Positions 6,217-11,688 of a stretch of DNA of 15,282 nt are shown piece after piece. The stretch covers positions 1 to 15,282 of the forward strand of contig CAJMBP010000036.1 in assembly GCA_905211675.1 (NCBI GenBank). The letters are read 5' to 3'. Under the pieces are notes generated by a model. It searched no databases and was not told where the DNA came from. It saw only the letters and a list, made by a program, of their open reading frames with translations. Source of the stretch: an uncultured Oscillospiraceae bacterium (GTDB lineage Bacteria; Bacillota; Clostridia; Oscillospirales; Acutalibacteraceae). The translations under genes and the position numbers were made by a program. Numbering within the stretch: the stretch's first letter is position 1; every line of letters starts with the position of its first letter.

Positions 6217-7038
6217 ATGGATATTAAATATGAAAACGGAAAGATATATATAAAAAATGCAGAAAATTTTGACCTTGCTCAAACCCTTGATTGCGGTCAG
6301 GCATTTCGTTGGTCACAAAAAGAAAACGGCGCTTGGGGCGGAATAGCATTTGGCAAATATATTGAATTGTATGAAGAAAACGGCGATGTAATAATAAACG
6401 GGGCCGAAAAAGCCGATTTTGAAAGCATTTGGTTTAACTATTTTGATTTAAACCGCGATTACAAAAGCATTATTAAAAAAATAAGCGACGACATCACCGT
6501 TCGCACCGCGGCCGAATACAGCGGCGGAATACGCATTTTAAATCAAGACAGTTGGGAAGCCCTGTGCTCATTTATAATATCTCAAAACAATAATATACCG
6601 CGTATTAAGGGTATTATAGAAAGGCTTTGTGAAAACTTCGGCAATAAAATCGAGGGCGGATACACCTTTCCCACAGCAAGGGTTATTGCCGATTTATCAG
6701 TCGACGATTTATCGGTCATTCGTTCGGGATTTCGCGCAAAATATATTATCGACGCGGCGTGCAAGGTGGCTTCCGGTGAAATTGACCTTGAAGCGCTGAA
6801 AATTGCAGATTATGATACCGCGCGCGAGCAGCTTTTAAAAATTAAGGGCGTCGGCCCTAAGGTTGCCGACTGCGTATTGCTGTACGGTCTGTCTCATATA
6901 GAGGCATTTCCCCGCGATGTTTGGATAAACCGAGCGCTGACGCAAATGTTTAACGGAAATATACCCGACTGCGCAAAGGAATACGGCGGAATAGTTCAAC
7001 AGTACATTTTTCACTACATAAGAAACAATCAGGTATAG
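6217..7038 (+). CDS. ogg: 8-oxoguanine DNA glycosylase/AP lyase (OGG1 family)
   Basis: 273 residues from the ATG at 6217, which follows GTGAGGTG. It removes oxidised guanine from DNA by base excision and then cleaves the strand by beta-elimination. The N-terminal OGG domain shows FDLAQTLDCGQAFRW (18-32), the conserved opening of this family. The HhH-GPD domain covers about 105-265, with ILNQDSWEALCSFIISQNNNIPRI (107-130). The helix-hairpin-helix is LKIKGVGPKVADCVLLYG, in which K215 matches the catalytic lysine of OGG1 (human K249). D234 in FPRDVW matches the catalytic aspartate. This is the compact bacterial OGG1 form known from Clostridium acetobutylicum. It is a single-gene unit bounded by a promoter and a terminator. 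Confidence 0.93.
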   Translation: MDIKYENGKIYIKNAENFDLAQTLDCGQAFRWSQKENGAWGGIAFGKYIELYEENGDVIINGAEKADFESIWFNYFDLNRDYKSIIKKISDDITVRTAAEYSGGIRILNQDSWEALCSFIISQNNNIPRIKGIIERLCENFGNKIEGGYTFPTARVIADLSVDDLSVIRSGFRAKYIIDAACKVASGEIDLEALKIADYDTAREQLLKIKGVGPKVADCVLLYGLSHIEAFPRDVWINRALTQMFNGNIPDCAKEYGGIVQQYIFHYIRNNQV

Positions 7039-7040
7039 AA

Positions 7041-7068
7041 AAACACGGTGTCGGGTGACACCGTGTTT
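7041..7068. terminator. Bidirectional terminator between ogg and rny
   Basis: AAACACGGTGTC (7041-7052) pairs perfectly with GACACCGTGTTT (7057-7068) around the loop GGGT. T-rich and A-rich flanks serve both converging genes. Confidence 0.88.
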
Positions 7069-7080
7069 AATTTTAAAATA

Positions 7081-8634
7081 CTATTTCGCGTAATCAACCG
7101 CGCGGCTTTCACGAATTATATTAACCTTAACCTGACCCGGATACTCAAGCTCGTCTTCAATCTTTTTAACTATGTCACGAGCCATAATTACCATTTGGTC
7201 ATCGCTTACTGCCTCGGGTTTTACAAGAATTCTGACCTCACGGCCTGCTTGAATTGCATAAGAATCTTCAACGCCGTTAAAGGAATTGGCGATTTCCTCT
7301 AACTTTTCAAGGCGCTTAATATAGCTTTCGATATTCTCGCGTCTTGCGCCCGGCCGAGCGGCGCTGATAGCGTCGGCTGCCTGAACTATGCAGGCAATAA
7401 CGGTTTTAGCCTCAACATCACCGTGATGTGCGTGTATTGCGTGAATAACCGCCTCATTTTCACGGTACTTTTTAGCCGCTTCAACACCAAGCTGAATATG
7501 CGAGCCCTCTTGCTCATGGTCTATGGCCTTGCCTATATCATGAAGCAAACCTGCACGCTTTGCAAGGTTTACATCGGCGCCCAGCTCCGCCGCGATTATA
7601 CCCGACAAATAACATACTTCAAGCGAATGATTAAGCACATTCTGACCATAGCTTGTTCTGAAATGCAATCTGCCCAACAGTTTAACAAGCTCGGGATGCA
7701 GATTGTGAACTCCCGATTCAACCACGGCGCGTTCGCCCTGCTGTTTAATTATTGCCTCAACCTCGGCTGTGGCCTTGGCAACGGTTTCTTCAATTCTTGC
7801 AGGATGTATTCTGCCGTCAACAATAAGCTTTTCAAGTGTAACGCGCGCAATCTCACGGCGAATAGGCTCAAAGCTTGAAACGGTTATTGCCTCGGGGGTA
7901 TCGTCAATAATAAGATCTACGCCCGTAGCATTCTCAATAGCGCGAATATTTCTGCCTTCGCGTCCTATAATACGGCCCTTCATTTCATCGTTGGGTAACG
8001 GAACTACCGAAACGGTAAGCTCTGACGAATGGTCGGCGGCACAGCGCTGAATCGCATGCGCAATTACCTCGCGGGCAAGCTTTTCGGATTCATCACGGGT
8101 CTGCTGTTCAAATTCCATAATTTTTAAAGCCTTTTCGTGTGAAAGCTCGCCGTCGAGCATTTGCATAAGGTTTGCCTTTGCCTGCTCCTTTGAAAGACCT
8201 GAAATTTTTTCAAGCATTTCAAGCTGACTGCGTTTCAGTTGCTCGCACTCTTCAAGCTTAGCGTCAATCTGCTGTGCTTTTTGCGCAAGCTTTTCTTCCT
8301 TTGCCTCAAGATTATCGGTCTTGCGGTCAAGTGTTTCCTCTTTTTGCTGAATTCTGTGCTCCTGTCTTTGAACCTCTGCTCTTCTTTCGCGAAGCTCCTT
8401 TTCGGTGTCCTGACGGAGCTGATGAATTTCCTCTTTTGCTTCAAGAAGCGTTTCTTTTTTTCGGGTTTCGGCGGTTTTCATGGCGTCATTAAGAATACGC
8501 TTTGCCTCGGTTTCGGCAGAGCCGATTGTTTTTTCGGCAGACTTACGGCGGAAAGCCGAACCTGCAAAAAATCCGATAACACAAAGCACCAACGCAACAG
8601 CGCCGAAAATAACATAAATTACCGGTGTGGGCAT
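7081..8634 (-). CDS. rny: Ribonuclease Y
   Basis: 517 residues, close to the 520 of B. subtilis. RNase Y is the membrane-bound endoribonuclease that starts mRNA decay in many Firmicutes. An N-terminal membrane anchor covers residues 4-26. A long coiled coil, rich in E, K, Q and R, spans about 30-185. The KH RNA-binding domain (about 207-272) carries GRIIGREGRNIRAIENATGVD with its GREGRN loop. The HD domain (about 330-425) carries GLLHDIGKAIDHE with catalytic H365 and D366, and HAHHGD near 401. The C-terminal domain ends RESRAVDYAK. The ATG has a perfect ribosome site (AAGGAGGGG). The gene has its own promoter and a leader of about 146 nt. All catalytic features are intact. Confidence 0.97.
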   Translation of the reverse strand: MPTPVIYVIFGAVALVLCVIGFFAGSAFRRKSAEKTIGSAETEAKRILNDAMKTAETRKKETLLEAKEEIHQLRQDTEKELRERRAEVQRQEHRIQQKEETLDRKTDNLEAKEEKLAQKAQQIDAKLEECEQLKRSQLEMLEKISGLSKEQAKANLMQMLDGELSHEKALKIMEFEQQTRDESEKLAREVIAHAIQRCAADHSSELTVSVVPLPNDEMKGRIIGREGRNIRAIENATGVDLIIDDTPEAITVSSFEPIRREIARVTLEKLIVDGRIHPARIEETVAKATAEVEAIIKQQGERAVVESGVHNLHPELVKLLGRLHFRTSYGQNVLNHSLEVCYLSGIIAAELGADVNLAKRAGLLHDIGKAIDHEQEGSHIQLGVEAAKKYRENEAVIHAIHAHHGDVEAKTVIACIVQAADAISAARPGARRENIESYIKRLEKLEEIANSFNGVEDSYAIQAGREVRILVKPEAVSDDQMVIMARDIVKKIEDELEYPGQVKVNIIRESRAVDYAK

Positions 8635-8780
8635 TTTACCCCTCCTTTATATAATAAAGCGGTTTTACAGAAAACTAAACTTAAAAGTTCTGTCGGGGAC
8701 CGCTGTTAAACCCCCCGTGATATAATTTTTGAGTATTGAGTAAATTTCGCCAAAATTTGCCCATACAAACTAAACTTATC
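8635..8780 (-). promoter_or_regulatory. Structured 5' leader of rny
   Basis: Between the predicted start near 8780 and the ATG lies a hairpin in two tiers. AGCGGT (8699-8704) pairs with ACCGCT (8658-8663), and ACAGAA (8688-8693) with TTCTGT (8666-8671). The inner part holds AACTTTTAAGTT. A 12-base sequence, TAAGTTTAGTTT on the minus strand, occurs twice exactly, at 8767-8778 (first bases of the transcript) and 8672-8683 (apex of the hairpin). The ribosome site begins just after the stem. No coding frame seen. Confidence 0.5.
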
Positions 8781-8786
8781 CATATA

Positions 8787-8815
8787 ATTTTATCACTATA
8801 TTTATGCTCTGTCAA
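8787..8815 (-). promoter_or_regulatory. Sigma-A promoter of rny
   Basis: Minus strand TTGACA (8810-8815), a 17-base spacer, then TAAAAT (8787-8792). Near-consensus spacing and hexamers; predicted start near 8780. Confidence 0.75.
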
Positions 8816-8868
8816 GAACAAATGCCGATTATATGGTACTTATTGGGTTTAAAACTGCAAAAAATTGA

Positions 8869-8897
8869 ACCGACAGGGCTAATAAAACCCTGTCGGT
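8869..8897 (-). terminator. Terminator downstream of metY
   Basis: ACCGACAGGG (8869-8878) pairs perfectly with CCCTGTCGGT (8888-8897) around a 9-base loop. On the minus strand it is followed by TCAATTTTTT. The remaining bases up to the metY stop (8898-8979) hold nothing I can identify. Confidence 0.8.
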
Positions 8898-8979
8898 CGG
8901 TCGATAAAAAAATTGTATTTGCGATTATAGCATTAAACAACCGTTTAATAAAGATATTGCAGCCAACCGCTAATGAAGT

Positions 8980-10266
8980 TTATTGTTTTGCGGTGGCAAA
9001 GCCTTTTTCCAAGTCGGCAATGATATCGTCTATATGCTCTGTTCCGATAGACAGGCGAATCGTATTCGGCTTGATTCCCTGATCCAAAAGTTCTTCGGCT
9101 GTAAGCTGTGAATGTGTTGTGGTTGCGGGGTGGATAACCAGCGATTTCACATCGGCAACATTGGCAAGCAACGAGAAAATCTCCAAATTATCGATGAATT
9201 TGTGAGCCTCCTCCTGACCGCCCTTGATTTCAAAGGTGAAAATTGAACCGCCGCCGTTTGGAAAATATTTTTTATAGAGCGCATGCTGCGGATGATCGGG
9301 CAGTGACGGATGATTGATCTTTTCCACCTGAGGATGTTTTGCAAGAAATTCAACCACTTTTTTGGTGTTCTCCGCATGACGCTCAAGTCGCAGGGAAAGT
9401 GTTTCAACACCCTGAAGCAACAAGAATGCGTTAAACGGTGAAATGGCAGCGCCGGTATCTCTTAAAAGTATTGCACGGATATAGGTAACAAATGCCGCAG
9501 GACCTACCTCATCCGCAAAGGATACGCCGTGGTAGCTGGGATTCGGAGCCGCGATAGGTGCGTACTTGCCCGAAGCCTTCCAATCAAACCTACCTGAATC
9601 CACGATAATTCCGCCGAGGGTTGTGCCGTGTCCGCCGAGGAACTTTGTTGCCGAATGAATTACAATGTCTGCACCGTGTTCAATCGGTCGTATAAGGTAC
9701 GGGGTACCGAAGGTGTTATCGATTACAACGGGAAGTCCGTGCCTGTGTGCAAGCTCGGAAATTGCGTCGATGTCGGGAATATCGCTGTTGGGGTTTCCGA
9801 GCGTTTCAAGATAGATTGCCTTGGTATTGGGCTGAATGGCGGCTTCCACCTCCGAAAGATTATGAATATCAACAAAGGTGGTTTTGACACCAAACTGCGC
9901 CAGCGTATGTGCAAGCAGATTGTAGCTGCCGCCGTAGATGGTCTTCTGCGCCACGATATGCTCGCCTGCCTGAGCCAGCGCCTCAACGGTATATGTCACG
10001 GCAGCCGCACCCGAAGCCAGTGCCAAAGCCGCAACGCCGCCTTCAAGGGCGGCAACGCGCTTTTCCAATACATCCTGTGTAGAGTTTGTAAGTCTGCCGT
10101 AGATGTTGCCCGCGTCAGCCAAACCGAAGCGTGCCGCCGCATGAGCGGAATTTTTGAATACATAGGATGTGGTCTGATAAATAGGTACTGCTCTTGCATC
10201 GGTCGCCGGATCGGGCTGTTCCTGTCCTACATGAAGTTGTAAGGTTTCAAATTTATAATTGCTCAC
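8980..10266 (-). CDS. metY: O-acetylhomoserine sulfhydrylase (PLP enzyme)
   Basis: 428 residues from a GTG at 10266 with AGAGGT 7 bases upstream. The enzyme condenses O-acetylhomoserine with sulfide to give homocysteine and acetate in the cytoplasm, the direct-sulfhydrylation route into methionine. It is a Cys/Met-metabolism PLP enzyme: YGRLTNSTQDVLEKRVAALEG (56-76) is the family opening, and DNTFGTPYLIRPIEHGADIVIHSATKFLGGHG (183-214) contains PLP lysine K208 in SATKFLGGHG. Length and the long insert with YHGVSFADEVGPAAF are typical of MetY rather than MetB or MetC. It supplies the substrate of MetH, encoded upstream. Isoleucine codons are unusual for this window: by hand count only 1 of the first 17 is ATA, against about two thirds in gpr. 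Expression probably depends on the leader at 10267-10683. Confidence 0.94.
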   Translation of the reverse strand: MSNYKFETLQLHVGQEQPDPATDARAVPIYQTTSYVFKNSAHAAARFGLADAGNIYGRLTNSTQDVLEKRVAALEGGVAALALASGAAAVTYTVEALAQAGEHIVAQKTIYGGSYNLLAHTLAQFGVKTTFVDIHNLSEVEAAIQPNTKAIYLETLGNPNSDIPDIDAISELAHRHGLPVVIDNTFGTPYLIRPIEHGADIVIHSATKFLGGHGTTLGGIIVDSGRFDWKASGKYAPIAAPNPSYHGVSFADEVGPAAFVTYIRAILLRDTGAAISPFNAFLLLQGVETLSLRLERHAENTKKVVEFLAKHPQVEKINHPSLPDHPQHALYKKYFPNGGGSIFTFEIKGGQEEAHKFIDNLEIFSLLANVADVKSLVIHPATTTHSQLTAEELLDQGIKPNTIRLSIGTEHIDDIIADLEKGFATAKQ

Positions 10267-10396
10267 TTTAATTACCTCTTTCTCGTTTTTGTTTTTTGCT
10301 TTTCGACAAGCTTTTTTGCCGTTTTGTTTTAAATTTGAACCCGTAAAAATTTTCAGGTTTTATATATTATTTGTTATTGCAAGATGTAATCGGAGT

Positions 10397-10453
10397 TCAC
10401 ATTCGCCCTTTACGGAAGTTTGCCCGTATTAGATTTTCAAAGCGGTTTTTCAT
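10397..10453 (-). CDS. Possible 18-residue second mini-ORF in the metY leader
   Basis: ATG to TGA encodes MKNRFENLIRANFRKGRM, a basic peptide. AAGGA lies about 13 bases upstream, a rather long spacing. It begins 20 bases after the attenuator T-run, so it would be translated only in read-through transcripts. A frame this short may be open by chance. Confidence 0.25.
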   Translation of the reverse strand: MKNRFENLIRANFRKGRM

Positions 10454-10472
10454 TATTTCAGCATCCTTTCAT

Positions 10473-10510
10473 AAAAATAACCGAAAGTCTCCGACAAGAC
10501 TTTCGGTTAT
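10473..10510 (-). terminator. Attenuator terminator in the metY leader
   Basis: On the minus strand ATAACCGAAAGTC (10510-10498) pairs perfectly with GACTTTCGGTTAT (10489-10477), 13 pairs around TTGTCGGA. TTTT (10476-10473) follows, so with the last stem base the run is five T. It lies 207 bases before metY and 25 bases after the leader-peptide stop, with no gene ending between, so it can only act inside the metY transcript. Confidence 0.75.
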
Positions 10511-10568
10511 AAGCAATGTCATAATTCCGCTGTTATCATGCGGCGCATCGCTTATCTTTAACAGAAAG
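10500..10568 (-). promoter_or_regulatory. Candidate antiterminator pairing for the metY attenuator
   Basis: CTTTCTGTTA (10568-10559), inside the leader ORF (codons 31-34), matches CTTTCGGTTA in the terminator 3' arm at 9 of 10 positions. It can therefore pair with TAACCGAAAG (10509-10500) of the 5' arm with one mismatch, which would prevent the terminator. A competing short helix is possible between CTGTTA (10564-10559) and TAACAG (10535-10530), directly after the leader stop. Confidence 0.55.
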
Positions 10569-10658
10569 CAGGTCGGAAATGGGTGTTGCAAAGCACATGT
10601 ACATACACATGCACATGTTCATGAGTATATTGCCATTCTTAAAAGCAACTGTTGTCAT
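10536..10658 (-). CDS. Met/Cys-rich leader peptide of metY (40 aa)
   Basis: The ATG at 10658 has a perfect AGGAGG (10668-10673) 9 bases upstream. The 40-residue product starts MTTVAFKNGNIL, then has the core MNMCMCMYMCF (residues 13-23), then ATPISDLLSVKDKRCAA. It contains six Met and four Cys. Nine of the ten codons 13-22 are ATG, TGC, TGT or TAC, in a perfectly alternating order of Met with N, C, C, Y and C. No membrane segment or known domain. The position, between a sigma-A promoter and a terminator hairpin upstream of a sulfur amino-acid enzyme, is that of an attenuation leader peptide. Ribosomes would slow here when charged Met- or Cys-tRNA is short. A structural or metal-binding role for the peptide itself is the alternative. 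Confidence 0.7.
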   Translation of the reverse strand: MTTVAFKNGNILMNMCMCMYMCFATPISDLLSVKDKRCAA

Positions 10659-10689
10659 GGCTTATTTCCTCCTTCTTTTCTTTGAGTTT

Positions 10690-10718
10690 ATTGTAACGCG
10701 TTTGCCGCCGTTTGTCCA
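10690..10718 (-). promoter_or_regulatory. Promoter of the metY leader
   Basis: Minus strand TGGACA (10713-10718), a 17-base spacer, then TACAAT (10690-10695). Each hexamer differs from consensus at one base. Start expected near 10683. Confidence 0.65.
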
Positions 10719-10740
10719 ATATCATATAAGTATAATCGGT

Positions 10741-10757
10741 AATAGGTTTAACCTATA
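10741..10757. promoter_or_regulatory. LysR-type (MET-box-like) operator upstream of metY
   Basis: Minus strand TATAGGTTAAACCTATT contains a perfect 7+1+7 palindrome, ATAGGTTTAACCTAT on the plus strand (10742-10756), which satisfies the LysR T-N11-A rule. It closely resembles the MET-box TATAGTTtnaAACTATA of streptococcal MetR/MtaR regulators, as I remember it. Its centre lies about 66 bases upstream of the predicted start, the usual recognition site position of LysR activators. It is 4 bases beyond the lysR stop. Confidence 0.65.
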
Positions 10758-10761
10758 GCAT

Positions 10762-11688
10762 TTATTTTAACGAATCTTTCAGATAGCGGTCGATTTCTCG
10801 GATATAAAGCTCGCCCATAGAGCTGAGAATTATATCTTTTTTCACGATATAACCTATTTCCATATTATTGCCGTCAGAATCACTCTCATCTTCAAGCGGA
10901 ACGGCAATATAATCAGATCCGTTTAGCTCCTCACAGATAATTCCCGAGCAAAGAGTATATCCGTTAAGACCTATCATAAGATTGAGCATCGTGGCGCGGT
11001 CATTTGCCTTAATAGTTCTCGGATATTCGTTTGTGCTTAATATTTCTTCCGCAAAATAGAACGATCCGTTATCACCCTGTTCAAATGAAAGGCAGGGGTA
11101 ATCGGAAAGCATTTCAAACCGTATAGTCTTTTGCTTACTCAGCGGATGCCCCTTCCAAAGATAGACATACGGTTTGCAGTCAATCAATTTATGAAATTCC
11201 AAATTGTTGTTTCTTAAAAGCTTTGTAATGATCTTGCGGTTAAAATCGCTGAGGTACAGAATTCCAATTTCGCTTCTTGAGGTGCTTACATCTTCGATAA
11301 CCTCACGCGTTTTTGTTTCGCGGATTGCAAACTCATATTCAACGGTGTTAAATTTTTTAACCATTTCGACAAAGCTTTTAACGGCAAAGGAGTAGTGCTG
11401 GGTCGATATACCGAATTTCTTTTTAAGCATTCCGCCCTTTCCGTATTTATCTAAAATAATTTCATACTGCCCGTATAGCTGTCGCGCGTGGTTAATAAAT
11501 TCAAGCCCGTCGTTTGTAAGCGTAACCCCTTTTCTGGTACGATTAAAAATAACTATGCCGAGTTCCTTTTCGAGTTCCTGCACAGCACCCGTTAATGACG
11601 GCTGCGCAACATATAAAACCTCCGAGGCTTTATTGAACGAGCCCATTTCCGTAATGGTTATCACATAATGCAGTTGCTGTAAGGTCAT
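10762..11688 (-). CDS. LysR-family regulator of methionine/sulfur genes
   Basis: 308 residues. Residues 1-60 form the LysR winged helix-turn-helix: LQQLHYVITITEMGSFNKASEVLYVAQPSLTGAVQELEKELGIVIFNRTRKGVTLT is canonical. The effector-binding domain (about 90-300) is of the periplasmic-binding fold, with KPYVYLWKGHPLSKQKTI and MLNLMIGLNGYTLCSGI. The ATG overlaps the metH stop as ATGA, so the regulator is made in proportion to MetH. A LysR-type palindrome lies just beyond its stop, positioned to activate metY. By context and site it is comparable to MetR/MtaR-type regulators, which sense homocysteine or O-acetyl-type precursors. The ligand is not shown by sequence. Alternatively it could be a cysteine regulator of the CmbR type. 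Confidence 0.88.
   Translation of the reverse strand: MTLQQLHYVITITEMGSFNKASEVLYVAQPSLTGAVQELEKELGIVIFNRTRKGVTLTNDGLEFINHARQLYGQYEIILDKYGKGGMLKKKFGISTQHYSFAVKSFVEMVKKFNTVEYEFAIRETKTREVIEDVSTSRSEIGILYLSDFNRKIITKLLRNNNLEFHKLIDCKPYVYLWKGHPLSKQKTIRFEMLSDYPCLSFEQGDNGSFYFAEEILSTNEYPRTIKANDRATMLNLMIGLNGYTLCSGIICEELNGSDYIAVPLEDESDSDGNNMEIGYIVKKDIILSSMGELYIREIDRYLKDSLK

Larger units (their letters stand above)
10267..10683 (-). other. Long 5' leader of the metY transcript
   Basis: About 417 nt lie between the predicted start near 10683 and the metY GTG. In order it holds a strong ribosome site, a 40-codon Met/Cys-rich ORF, an attenuator hairpin, a possible second mini-ORF of 18 codons, and an AT-rich stretch with no clear structure (10267-10396). 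I looked for T-box and SAM-riboswitch core motifs and found none. Confidence 0.6.

Noticed and set aside
8239..8709. 156-codon open frame on the plus strand, rich in L, F and C
   Set aside because: Antisense to the coiled coil of RNase Y; the leucine and phenylalanine content comes from complementing Lys/Glu codons.
9628..10242. 204-codon open frame on the plus strand
   Set aside because: Fully antisense to metY, which has intact motifs in its own frame; no ribosome site and a composition typical of a shadow frame.
10267..10683. SAM riboswitch or T-box before metY
   Set aside because: No T-box core sequence and no SAM-I type conserved core was visible on the minus strand; the leader is instead explained by an ORF plus hairpin.
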